Source of the DNA: Riemerella columbipharyngis
GTDB taxonomy: Bacteria > Bacteroidota > Bacteroidia > Flavobacteriales > Weeksellaceae
Length of the DNA: 64,000 bases
NCBI RefSeq assembly: GCF_900101995.1
Contig: NZ_FNAS01000009.1
Span: 1 to 64,000, forward strand
Direction: 5' to 3'
Below are positions 28,649-37,011 of the stretch, piece after piece (the first letter of the stretch is position 1; every line of letters begins with the position of its first letter). The notes below the pieces were generated by a model that was not told the DNA's origin, did not search any database, and was given only the letters and a program-made list of their open reading frames with translations. The position numbers and the translations under genes were made by a program.

Positions 28649-29665
28649 ATGAAAATCATTGTTCCAATGGCGGGTAGAGGCTCTAGGCTGAGACCGCATA
28701 CACTTACAGTCCCTAAACCACTAATCCCTATTGCAGGAAAACCTATAGTCCAAAGGCTTGTAGAAGATATTGCTAAGGTGGCTGGGCAGCCCATCGAGGA
28801 AGTAGCTTTCATTATCGGAGATTTCGGAGATGAAGTAAAAGCTTCTCTAATAGATATTGCTGAAAAATTAAATGCTAAGGGTAGTGTCTATACACAAGAT
28901 GAACCATTAGGAACAGCACATGCCATAAAATGTGCAGAGGCTTCTATGACGGGAGATGTCGTAGTGGCATTTGCAGATACTTTGTTTCGTGCGGATTTTG
29001 TTTTGGATACGAATTCCGACGGTGTTATTTGGGTAAAAAAAGTAGAAGATCCATCAGCGTTCGGAGTGGTAAAATTAGATGACTATGGCTTTATTGCAGA
29101 CTTTGTAGAAAAGCCGCAAACTTTCGTTTCAGATTTGGCAATTATTGGAATTTATTATTTCAAATCTGCTGAAAAATTGATGGAAGAAATTAACCACATT
29201 ATGGATAATAATATCATCCAAGGAGGCGAATATCAGCTGACGACCGCTTTGGAATCTTTAAGAAAAAAAGGAGCAAAGTTCTCTCTTGGAAAGGTAGACG
29301 ACTGGATGGACTGTGGAAATAAAAATGCTACTGTGGAAACAAATAGTAAGATATTGGAATACGAGAAAGAAGCGATGTCTCTCTATCCGGCTTCCGCAAA
29401 AATTGAAAATAGTTTGATCATTCCACCTTGCTTTATCGGTGAGAATGTGGTGGTTAAAAATTCCAAAATAGGACCTCATGTATCTTTGGGGAACGGTACA
29501 GAAGTAGTAAATTCTAATATACACAACTCTCTAATACAAGAAAATACTCTTATCAACCATGGAAACCTCAGCAACTCTATGATTGGTAATTCCGCAAAAT
29601 ATTATGGCGTTTCCAGAGAAATTTCTTTAGGAGATTACTCTGTTTTAGATTTTTTATCCAAATAA
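28649..29665 (+). CDS. sugar-1-phosphate nucleotidyltransferase (RmlA/GlmU-like)
   Basis: A 338-residue protein. The N-terminal nucleotidyltransferase domain has IVPMAGRGSRLRPHTL and VPKPLIPIAGKP (the NTP/sugar-phosphate loops), GTAHAIKCAE and FADTLF (metal-binding Asp), and VDDWMDCGNKN. The C-terminal 90 residues carry hexapeptide repeats (SLIIPPCFIGENVVVKNSKI), a left-handed beta-helix. It would make an NDP-sugar for the envelope. The sugar is not determined. It lies 42 bases before the DUF4292 gene. Confidence 0.88.
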   Translation: MKIIVPMAGRGSRLRPHTLTVPKPLIPIAGKPIVQRLVEDIAKVAGQPIEEVAFIIGDFGDEVKASLIDIAEKLNAKGSVYTQDEPLGTAHAIKCAEASMTGDVVVAFADTLFRADFVLDTNSDGVIWVKKVEDPSAFGVVKLDDYGFIADFVEKPQTFVSDLAIIGIYYFKSAEKLMEEINHIMDNNIIQGGEYQLTTALESLRKKGAKFSLGKVDDWMDCGNKNATVETNSKILEYEKEAMSLYPASAKIENSLIIPPCFIGENVVVKNSKIGPHVSLGNGTEVVNSNIHNSLIQENTLINHGNLSNSMIGNSAKYYGVSREISLGDYSVLDFLSK

Positions 29666-29707
29666 TTTGGTAAGGTATTTGAATTATCCTTTAGAAAACA
29701 GCAACGA

Positions 29708-30517
29708 ATGAAAAAAGCAGTATTACTCGGTTTAGCTTTATTGGTTACGGCTTGCTCTACACAGCAGAACGCAACGAAAAGCGTAGAATCTACGAGTATA
29801 AACAAGTCTGTATCTGGTGAGAAACTCTTTTTTGAGAAGGTTTCGGAGCCGGTCTCTTTTGATGCTCTAAAGATAAACAGCAAACTCGAGATAAAGGGAA
29901 ATAAATTATCTATCAATAATGTAGATGCCGTATTTTATATTGAGAATCAACAGAAGATTTGGGCAAATTTTTCGGTAATGTTTTTTTCTGTAGCCCGAGG
30001 ATTGGCGACGCCATCCAAAGTACAAGGGTACGAAAAAATTGGGAAAAACTATATTGATACAGATTATTCGTATCTTAATCAGTTACTTAATGTAAATTTC
30101 ATTGATTATAAATCTTTCCAAAATTTACTTTTAGGGAGAACTTTCGTAGATGTGAAAAACGACAGAAACTATGAACTTATAAAAAAAGATACGGAAGGAT
30201 ATACACTGAAATCTAAAGATGGAATAAAAATGATGGTTAATGGGATAGAAAAAACATATCAAATAAATTTTGTTTATAATACTCATTTTCAGCTGGAAAA
30301 CTCACATATTGTAGAGGAAGGAACTAAAAATTCTTTAGATATAGATTATAGCGGTTGGATAATGGTAAATAATATATTTTTACCGAAAAATGTTAAAATA
30401 ATTATAAAAGGGCAAAAAAACATGGACATTCTGATAGAAAACACGAAATTTGATTTTTCTAAAATGAATGCCTCATACAGCGTTCCGGGTAACTATAAAA
30501 AGATTACAATTAAATGA
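29708..30517 (+). CDS. DUF4292 lipoprotein
   Basis: A 269-residue lipoprotein (lipobox LVTACS). The domain has repeated short beta strands and ends YSVPGNYKKITIK. In Bacteroidota this family typically sits directly before the EnvC-like gene, as here, where its TGA overlaps the next ATG by four bases. A LolA/LolB-like lipid-binding fold is possible from the strand pattern, not shown. Confidence 0.85.
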   Translation: MKKAVLLGLALLVTACSTQQNATKSVESTSINKSVSGEKLFFEKVSEPVSFDALKINSKLEIKGNKLSINNVDAVFYIENQQKIWANFSVMFFSVARGLATPSKVQGYEKIGKNYIDTDYSYLNQLLNVNFIDYKSFQNLLLGRTFVDVKNDRNYELIKKDTEGYTLKSKDGIKMMVNGIEKTYQINFVYNTHFQLENSHIVEEGTKNSLDIDYSGWIMVNNIFLPKNVKIIIKGQKNMDILIENTKFDFSKMNASYSVPGNYKKITIK

Positions 30518-32049
30518 CCATAAAAAAGTTTTTTTCAGCGTTTGCCATACTGTTTTTTGGACTTTTGTTCTCGCAGCAGAAAGAAAAATTACAGAAACAA
30601 AATGCCGAATTAAAAAAACAAATCAAAGAAATTAGTAAAAACTTAGCCAAAACAAAAAAAGAGGCTAGGCTTTCTGTAGCGTATTTAACTTCTTTGAATA
30701 AAAAAATAAGTCTGGGGGAGAGTGTCTATCAAAATACACAGAAAGAGAAACGCTTTATAGAAGATGATATTTATCTAAAACAGTTAGAAATAAATAAACT
30801 AAAACGAGAGCTTTCTGTACTGAGACAAAACTATGAGCGTATTTTGGTAAATGCTTACAAAAACAAAGGCATTCAGAATAAAGTTACTTTCATTCTCTCT
30901 GCCAAAAATTTGGGACAAGCTCTTCGCCGGATACAATACCTTAAACAATATTCTGATTATCAGGACAAAAAAGCATCCGAAATCAATGATAAGACGAAAC
31001 AGATATCACAAGTTATCAACCTTAAGAAAAAAAGTGTTCAAGAAAAAGAACAACTACTCGCTCAGCAACAGAAAAATTTAGCCGATATTCAGACCGATAG
31101 AGATGACAAAGCCGCTCTTTTGGAAGAATTTAAGAAAAATGAAACCCAGCTGACCGCAGAGCTTAAACAAAAACAAGCTCAGTCTACGGCGTTAGAATCT
31201 CAAATCCGAAAAATCATTAGAGAAGAGATAGCTGCCGCAAAAGCAAAAGCCGAAGCTGAGAAAAAGGCAAGGTTAGAGAGGGAACGATTGGCAAGAGAAG
31301 CCGCAGCTCGAGAAAAAGCAAGAATAGATGCTGAAAATAAAGCCAAAGCCGAAGCCCTAAGAAAGCAAAGAGAAGCTGCAGAAGCCGAAGCTGCAAGATT
31401 AGCTAAACTTGAAAGGGAAAAAGCCGCCGCCGCTGAAAAAGCAAAAATAGATGCTCAGAATGAAGCCAATAGACAAGCTGCAGAAAAAGCCGCTAATGAT
31501 GCCGCGAACGAAGCGAAAGCCGCAGCACAGAAATTGGCCACAGCAAAAGCTGCAGAAAACGATTTGGAAAAGAAGAAAGCCGCAGAGAAAAAAGAAGTGG
31601 ATTTGCAAGCTCGAAAAAGCTTTAATTTAGATACAAATTCATCTGCAGATTTTGCCGCCAATAGAGGCAAATTGCTATTCCCTGCAGCAGGAGGGCAGAT
31701 TGTTAGCTATTTTGGGAGACACCCCCACCCTGTATACAAACACATAATGGAGGAAAACAACGGTATAAAAATTGCCGTCCCTGCAGGAGGGAAAGCTCGT
31801 TGCGTATTTTCAGGAATAGTTTCAAAAGTTGTATTGGCAGGAGGAGCAAAAACCGTCATCATAAAACACGGGGCCTATTTTTCCATTTATGGGAATCTTG
31901 CAAATACTTCGGTTTCTGAAAATCAATCTGTATCTGCCGGAATGACTGTCGGTACTGTGGCACAAGACTATGACGGAGCCTATATTTTGGACTTTCAGAT
32001 TTGGAACGGTACTACGCCGATAGATCCGCAAGGCTGGATTTCCAGATAA
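30514..32049 (+). CDS. envC: EnvC-like murein hydrolase activator (degenerate M23)
   Basis: A 511-residue exported protein: signal peptide ending LFSQ, two long coiled coils (about residues 20-230), an Ala/Lys/Glu-rich helical stretch (about 235-365), and a C-terminal LytM/M23 domain from about residue 385. The metal ligands of active M23 peptidases are not kept: the HxxxD region reads EENNGIKI and the final HxH region reads LDFQIW. This fits EnvC-type regulators that switch on amidases at the division site rather than cutting peptidoglycan. Start overlaps the DUF4292 stop (ATGA), so translation is coupled. Confidence 0.9.
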   Translation: MTIKKFFSAFAILFFGLLFSQQKEKLQKQNAELKKQIKEISKNLAKTKKEARLSVAYLTSLNKKISLGESVYQNTQKEKRFIEDDIYLKQLEINKLKRELSVLRQNYERILVNAYKNKGIQNKVTFILSAKNLGQALRRIQYLKQYSDYQDKKASEINDKTKQISQVINLKKKSVQEKEQLLAQQQKNLADIQTDRDDKAALLEEFKKNETQLTAELKQKQAQSTALESQIRKIIREEIAAAKAKAEAEKKARLERERLAREAAAREKARIDAENKAKAEALRKQREAAEAEAARLAKLEREKAAAAEKAKIDAQNEANRQAAEKAANDAANEAKAAAQKLATAKAAENDLEKKKAAEKKEVDLQARKSFNLDTNSSADFAANRGKLLFPAAGGQIVSYFGRHPHPVYKHIMEENNGIKIAVPAGGKARCVFSGIVSKVVLAGGAKTVIIKHGAYFSIYGNLANTSVSENQSVSAGMTVGTVAQDYDGAYILDFQIWNGTTPIDPQGWISR

Positions 32050-32060
32050 TAAAAATTGAT

Positions 32061-32068
32061 TAACTTTG
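32061..32068 (+). promoter_or_regulatory. -7 box for tatA
   Basis: TAACTTTG, 15 bases before ATG 32084. Confidence 0.45.
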
Positions 32069-32083
32069 TAAAAAATTATATAT

Positions 32084-32278
32084 ATGTTAGCAATTGTTTT
32101 AGGCGAGTTTGGTATTTATCAAGTACTTGCCATTGTTGTTGTTCTACTTTTACTATTCGGAGGAAGAAAAATCCCTGAACTAATGAAAGGATTAGGCTCC
32201 GGTATCAAAGAATTCAAAGGAGCAATGAAAGATGATGACGACAAAAAGCAAGATAATAGAGATCAGCAGCAGAACTAA
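32084..32278 (+). CDS. tatA: twin-arginine translocase subunit TatA/TatE
   Basis: A 64-residue protein that forms the variable pore of the Tat system. One N-terminal membrane helix ([15 protein letters not shown]), the [20 protein letters not shown] amphipathic helix with its FGG-xxK-PE hinge, and an acidic, Gln-rich tail. No tatB or tatC is adjacent. Short but complete. Confidence 0.95.
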   Translation: MLAIVLGEFGIYQVLAIVVVLLLLFGGRKIPELMKGLGSGIKEFKGAMKDDDDKKQDNRDQQQN

Positions 32279-32307
32279 TCTTTTTCTTAACCTAAATTAT
32301 TTTGGAT

Positions 32308-32922
32308 ATGTCTTTTACTGAAGATGCATGGATAGTTTTCAATGAAGCGATAACGGACTATCACAAGACGGATGATGTGGATACACCAGAGTCCAATCCT
32401 TATGAAAAGGATAGTTTGGAACATATTTTGTATTCCAAAAATTGGATTGATACCGTTCAGTGGCATTTGGAGGACATTATCCGAGATGAAAACATATCTC
32501 CTGAAGAAGCTCTTAAGATTAAGAGAAGAATAGATTCTTCTAATCAAAAAAGAACCGATTTGGTAGAGTTTTTAGATGATTTTTTCCTTGAAAAATACAA
32601 GGACATTGTCCCTAAGAAAGAAGCCATTATCAACACCGAAAGTCCGGCTTGGGCTATTGATAGACTGTCTATTCTGGCACTTAAGATATACCATATGCAG
32701 ATAGAAACCGAAAGAATTTCTGCAGATGAAAACCATAAAACTAAGTGTGCACAAAAGTTATTTGTACTGAAAGAACAGAAGAAGGACCTTTTCCAAGCCA
32801 TAGACCGCTTGTTGTTGGATATAGAAAACGGTAACAATAAGTTAAAAACTTATAAGCAAATGAAAATGTATAATGATGAGAGCCTGAACCCTGTTCTGTA
32901 CCAAAACAAAAAAGATGTATAA
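32308..32922 (+). CDS. DUF4254 protein
   Basis: A 204-residue all-helical cytoplasmic protein of a family found in Bacteroidota, often near cell-envelope and glycosyltransferase genes. It has HILYSKNWIDTVQWHLED, DEAL-like and ESPAWAIDRLSILALKIYHM segments. ATG 32308 is chosen over a TTG at 32302. It overlaps the next gene by eight bases. No catalytic motif. Confidence 0.8.
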   Translation: MSFTEDAWIVFNEAITDYHKTDDVDTPESNPYEKDSLEHILYSKNWIDTVQWHLEDIIRDENISPEEALKIKRRIDSSNQKRTDLVEFLDDFFLEKYKDIVPKKEAIINTESPAWAIDRLSILALKIYHMQIETERISADENHKTKCAQKLFVLKEQKKDLFQAIDRLLLDIENGNNKLKTYKQMKMYNDESLNPVLYQNKKDV

Positions 32923-33382
32923 AATATTTTATTTATTTTTTTTATGCTTTTTGATTTGTTTCTCGTGTTCTGTAGAGAAAGTTAATTTATCACCATTGTC
33001 TAAAGAGTTGTCTAAAGAAAAAATAGAGGAAAATACTAAAGAACTTATAAATACAGATAGTATAGATAAAATAAGATATACTTCTGATATTACGAATACA
33101 ATGGCTGAAATACCAGAGTTTCAATATATAAAAATAAACAGTGCCATAGCCCAGATGAAACAATCATTATCGGACTATATTTATGCACGGAAGGCTAATG
33201 ATCAAAAAGCAAAATATGCAGCTCTCAATGAGATAAAAGAGGGCTATAGGCTTATACAAAAACTGAGAAAAATGCTTTCTCGCGATGATGACGCCAAACT
33301 AAATGTCTATTTGGTGAAAATAAAGACAGACATTTCTATGCTGGAATCTCGAGCTTTTTTTGAAAATATAAATATTCAATAA
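32915..33382 (+). CDS. hypothetical lipoprotein
   Basis: A 155-residue protein with signal sequence and lipobox (ICFSC). The mature part is helical and charged (SAIAQMKQSLSDYIYARKAN, EIKEGYRLIQKLRKML) with no known domain. It overlaps DUF4254 and is followed 18 bases on by ribA; co-transcription likely. Function unknown. Confidence 0.75.
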   Translation: MYKIFYLFFLCFLICFSCSVEKVNLSPLSKELSKEKIEENTKELINTDSIDKIRYTSDITNTMAEIPEFQYIKINSAIAQMKQSLSDYIYARKANDQKAKYAALNEIKEGYRLIQKLRKMLSRDDDAKLNVYLVKIKTDISMLESRAFFENINIQ

Positions 33383-33400
33383 AATTTTACTTATTATACT

Positions 33401-34003
33401 ATGTCGTTAAAAATACAAGCTGAGGCTAATGTGCCTACAGATTTCGGAGTTTTTAAAATTATTGCTTTTTCTGAAGAAGAAAGTAACTGGATGCCTCATA
33501 TTGCTTTAGTCGCTGAAAACACAGATTTTTCAGCTCCTGTTAATGTACGCTTTCACTCGGAATGTATTACGGGCGAGGTGTTTCATTCCAGAAAATGTGA
33601 ATGCGGTCCGCAATTAGAAGCAGCAATGGAATATATGGAAAAACACGGAGGCATCATTATCTATTTAAGGCAGGAGGGAAGAAATATTGGTATTATCAAT
33701 AAACTAAAAGCCTATGCATTGCAAGAACAAGGTCTTGATACGGTAGAAGCCAACCTAAAGCTGGGGCTGCCTGCAGATGGCAGGAATTTCCAAGTGGGCA
33801 TAGATATTCTAAAACAATTGGAAATAAATACCATAAACTTGCTTACAAATAATCCAGAAAAGTTGAGATATGTAGAAAACAGTGATATAAAGCTCAATAA
33901 AAGAATTCCTTTGCAGATAAAATCTAATGAAACGAATGCAGACTATCTGCAAGTAAAGAAAAATTATTTTGGGCATCTTTTGGAGGAAGATGAAAGTAGA
34001 TGA
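33401..34003 (+). CDS. ribA: GTP cyclohydrolase II
   Basis: A 200-residue enzyme for the first step of riboflavin synthesis. Signature regions are RFHSECITGEVFHSRKCECG (three zinc Cys), IIYLRQEGRNIGI, and LTNNPEKLRYVENSDI. It is a stand-alone RibA, not fused to RibB. No FMN riboswitch seen in the gap before it. Confidence 0.97.
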   Translation: MSLKIQAEANVPTDFGVFKIIAFSEEESNWMPHIALVAENTDFSAPVNVRFHSECITGEVFHSRKCECGPQLEAAMEYMEKHGGIIIYLRQEGRNIGIINKLKAYALQEQGLDTVEANLKLGLPADGRNFQVGIDILKQLEINTINLLTNNPEKLRYVENSDIKLNKRIPLQIKSNETNADYLQVKKNYFGHLLEEDESR

Positions 34004-34016
34004 TTCCCTATGGTTT

Positions 34017-34211
34017 TCAAACTCTAAATCTCATACGAATTAGTGGTAGCTTTATTTTCTTGATGAGATGAAAAGATGATGGTAGAAGACGCTTTTTATT
34101 GGAAAACAAATAGTCTAATGTATCGCAAGAAAGCTTGTCCGAGTAAGCGTATGGCTCGTCGAATATCATTAAATCACTTTCCAAGACTAATATTGAAATT
34201 ATTCCAGCTTT
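34017..34211 (-). pseudogene. ABC transporter ATPase relic, C-terminal piece
   Basis: A 64-codon minus-strand frame reads KAGIISILVLESDLMIFDEP, then YAYSDKLSCDTLDYLF and SNKKRLLPSS. This fits the Walker B (hydrophobics + DEP) and D-loop region of an ABC-type ATPase, followed by a weakened H-loop region. Upstream no LSGG signature or Walker A is present. No start codon. It converges with ribA, ending 14 bases past the ribA stop. Family assignment is by motif only. Confidence 0.5.
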
Positions 34212-34244
34212 TTTTATTCATATTAATTTTTAATAAATACAAGG

Positions 34245-34285
34245 GTGATTTACAAAGAAATAAATCTTCTTAAATCATTTTGAAT
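34245..34285 (+). repeat. dispersed intergenic repeat, copy 2
   Basis: GTGATTTACAAAGAAATAAA followed by TCTTCTTAAATCATTTTGAA. Shares its order of blocks with copies at 27763, 51141 and 58829. Confidence 0.55.
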
Positions 34286-34480
34286 CTTATTTTTCAATGA
34301 GCTATATTATTTTGAATGATTACTAAAATATTGTAAACCATTGTTTATCTACTATCTCAATTAAGAAAGTTTAAAAAACATGTGATAATCATATATATAC
34401 AATAAAATATTTTCTAACAAGAATTTTGTACACGAATTTACAAAAATTGACTATATTAGTATCCTAAAAATTAGAATGAT
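34286..34480. other. leader of comM, no gene
   Basis: AT-rich gap before comM. No TAnnTTTG box at a normal distance was found. Confidence 0.4.
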
Positions 34481-36013
34481 ATGCTTGTAAAAGTTTACGG
34501 AAGTGCAATACACGGTGTCTCTGCACAAACCATTACCATAGAAGTAAATTCTGATCAAGGGGTAGGGTATTATTTGGTAGGACTGCCGGATAGCGCCATC
34601 AAAGAAAGCAGCCATAGAATTTCTGCGGCATTAAAAAATGTAGGATACAAAATGCCTGGCAAAAAAATCACCATAAATATGGCACCCGCAGACCTTAGAA
34701 AAGAAGGCTCTGCATACGACCTAAGCATTGCTATAGGAATATTGGCTGCTTCGGAGCAAATAAAAGCCCCAAATTTATCCGAGTATGTCATCATGGGAGA
34801 ACTATCCTTAGATGGCAGCCTACAGCCTATAAAAGGCGTACTGCCGATTGCCATAAAAGCCAGAGAAGAAGGATACAAAGGATTCATACTCCCTAAACAA
34901 AATGCCAAAGAGGCAGCCATAGTAAATGATTTGGAGGTCTATGGCGTAGAAAACATAAAGGAGGTAATAGAGTTTTTTGACAAAGCCAAGCCTTTGCAAA
35001 AAGTAGAAATCGATACCCGCAAAGAATTCCAAGAGAAAATCAACTATTTTCCTTTTGATTTCTCAGAAGTAAAAGGACAGGAAACCGCCAAAAGAGCTAT
35101 GGAAGTAGCCGCAGCAGGCGGGCATAACATTATCCTTATCGGTCCACCGGGAAGTGGTAAAACAATGCTTGCCAAAAGAATACCGAGCATTCTGCCTCCT
35201 CTTACGCTGAAAGAAGCCTTAGAGACCACAAAGATTCATTCCGTTGTCGGAAAAATAGGTGCGGAAACTTCCCTGATGACTGTAAGGCCATTCCGTGCAC
35301 CGCATCATACCATTTCGGATGTGGCTCTGGTGGGAGGTGGTTCTTATCCACAGCCCGGAGAAATTTCTCTGGCTCATAACGGTGTATTATTCTTAGATGA
35401 AATGCCTGAGTTTAAAAGAACGGTATTAGAAGTGATGAGACAGCCTTTGGAGAACAGAGAGGTAACTATATCCCGCTCTAAGTTTTCTGTAAACTATCCG
35501 GCAAGCTTTATGCTAGTGGCTTCAATGAACCCAAGTCCGAGCGGATATTTCCCAGACGATCCCAATAATACCTCTTCGCCCTACGAGATGCAGCGGTATA
35601 TGAATAAACTATCAGGGCCTCTTTTGGACAGAATAGACATTCATATAGAGGTACAAAAAGTAGAGTTTCAGCAATTGGCAGATAAGCGGAAAGGGGAAAA
35701 TAGCCAAACAATAAGAGCTCGCGTGATGAATGCTCGAAAAATACAGGAAGAACGCTACAAAAACCACAGCATAAACTACAATGCTCAAATGGGACCTAAA
35801 GAAATAGAGCAGTTTTGCTGTTTAAACGACACTTCCTTAGCCCTTATCAAAAACGCTATGGAAAAACTAAATCTTTCGGCGAGAGCCTACGATAGGATTT
35901 TGAAAGTCGCAAGAACCATAGCAGATCTTTCCCAAGAGAAGCAGATAACCTCTGTCCATATCGCCGAAGCAATACAATACCGTAGCTTAGACAGGGATTT
36001 TTGGAATGTGTAG
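34481..36013 (+). CDS. comM: ComM/YifB-type Mg-chelatase-like AAA+ ATPase
   Basis: A 510-residue protein. The N-terminal Lon-protease-like fold runs to about residue 165. The AAA+ domain has Walker A IGPPGSGKTMLAKRIP (near residue 225), Walker B GVLFLDEMPEF, and RPFRAPHHTISDVALVGGG. A C-terminal Mg_chelatase_C helical domain has LSARAYDRILKVARTIADL. Homologues act as a helicase helping integrate foreign DNA during transformation, consistent with a comEC gene at the right end of this window. Confidence 0.95.
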   Translation: MLVKVYGSAIHGVSAQTITIEVNSDQGVGYYLVGLPDSAIKESSHRISAALKNVGYKMPGKKITINMAPADLRKEGSAYDLSIAIGILAASEQIKAPNLSEYVIMGELSLDGSLQPIKGVLPIAIKAREEGYKGFILPKQNAKEAAIVNDLEVYGVENIKEVIEFFDKAKPLQKVEIDTRKEFQEKINYFPFDFSEVKGQETAKRAMEVAAAGGHNIILIGPPGSGKTMLAKRIPSILPPLTLKEALETTKIHSVVGKIGAETSLMTVRPFRAPHHTISDVALVGGGSYPQPGEISLAHNGVLFLDEMPEFKRTVLEVMRQPLENREVTISRSKFSVNYPASFMLVASMNPSPSGYFPDDPNNTSSPYEMQRYMNKLSGPLLDRIDIHIEVQKVEFQQLADKRKGENSQTIRARVMNARKIQEERYKNHSINYNAQMGPKEIEQFCCLNDTSLALIKNAMEKLNLSARAYDRILKVARTIADLSQEKQITSVHIAEAIQYRSLDRDFWNV

Positions 36014-36032
36014 AGGAGGTTTTATAGTCCAT

Positions 36033-36072
36033 ATTCAAACGAAAGTATGTAATTGCATACTTTTGTTTGAAT
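36033..36072. repeat. 17-bp inverted repeat after comM
   Basis: ATTCAAACGAAAGTATG (36033-36049) pairs with CATACTTTTGTTTGAAT (36056-36072), 16 of 17 plus a G-U, over a six-base loop. There is no T run, so it is a strong hairpin but a poor terminator on its own. It runs into the McrC remnant frame. Confidence 0.8.
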
Positions 36073-36597
36073 TATAGCTTCTTGTTTTTCTTTAATTTTT
36101 CTATGGATTTTGCTATTTTTGAGGAAATTATTTTATTATCTTCTTTATTTAGAATGTCAAGAGCTATATTAATTAGATTGCTTTTTTGGATTGATATGAG
36201 TAAATTGTTTGAATTGTATGTTTACAGTCTATTAAAAGACGCTCACGGTTCAACGATTCAATATCAGCCATCCAAAGATGTCAAAAGACAGAATCATGGA
36301 TGTTATGGTGATATTGATTTTCTGAAGTTGGATGAGAAAATATTGAATGATACTAAGTATAAAGAGGTTTACAAAGACGAATATAAAATTGAAGATATTC
36401 GGCAGTTGAGTGGCTATGCAAGAGATTACTGCATTGGGAAAAATCGAAGTATTGAAAGTGATAAGATTATGGATTGCATAATTATATGTCCGGATAAAAA
36501 TGCTAATGAGCATTTCAAAAACAAGGAATTAAAAGAAACAGCCATAAAACAGTTTACAAAGTTTTATAAATGTAGGATTAAGTTGCCTAGTAGATGA
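36067..36597 (+). pseudogene. McrC-like restriction subunit, C-terminal fragment
   Basis: The readable part (from about 36110) has FWIDMSKLFELYVYSLL, then GDIDFL, then LNDTKYKEVY and IEDIRQLSGYARDYC, ending KFYKCRIKLP. This is the nuclease (PD-(D/E)xK-like) C-terminal half of McrC/LlaJI-type subunits: D in GDIDF and the D-x-K of DTKYK look intact, and the C-terminus is natural. The N-terminal half and a McrB GTPase are missing. A remnant of a methyl-directed restriction locus, not a working system. Confidence 0.72.
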
Positions 36598-36952
36598 TAA
36601 GGTAATGAATATAAATATTGTTATTTAAATTTTTGTTCTCATCTAAGTTTTATTAGGTACAGTTTGCCTCAACGGATGTTACTCTGCTTTATTTTATGTT
36701 ATCTCTATATTTCCCATATCAGAAATATCCATTGGAGAGTATTTGCTAAGTCTATTTTCACGATATACATTAGGTTCTTAAATTATATTTTCTATAATTT
36801 AAAGGATTTTTATAAACTGTTGTTGATTGCCAGTAATGTTCATTAGATAATTTTTTTATCGTGACTTAATTTATTGATTATTAATTATTTACAAAAATAG
36901 GTTTACATAAATAACTAACGATCAATTTTATAATAATATTTTTAAAATAAAC
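36598..36952. other. decayed stretch, no gene called
   Basis: On the minus strand around 36650-36845 a frame broken by several stops reads MNITGNQQQFIKIL and YRENRLSKYSPMDISD. It vaguely recalls an IS-type N-terminus, but I could not match it to a family. Confidence 0.35.
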
Positions 36953-36988
36953 AAAAAAATAGGACAAATATAATAATCTGACCTATTT
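36953..36988 (-). terminator. terminator of glnN
   Basis: On the minus strand AAATAGG and CCTATTT form the stem, followed by a long T run. It lies just past the glnN stop. Confidence 0.8.
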
Positions 36989-37011
36989 CTTATTTTTTTA
37001 TTGAGATTGTT

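Noticed and set aside
33383-33400. FMN riboswitch before ribA
   Set aside because: The gap is only 18 bases, too short for an RFN element.
34076-34273. 65-codon plus-strand frame after ribA
   Set aside because: It is the opposite strand of the ABC-ATPase relic and has no coding signature.
36650-36850. Possible IS982-like N-terminus on the minus strand
   Set aside because: Stops every few codons, and the resemblance is limited to a few residues; not enough to name a family.
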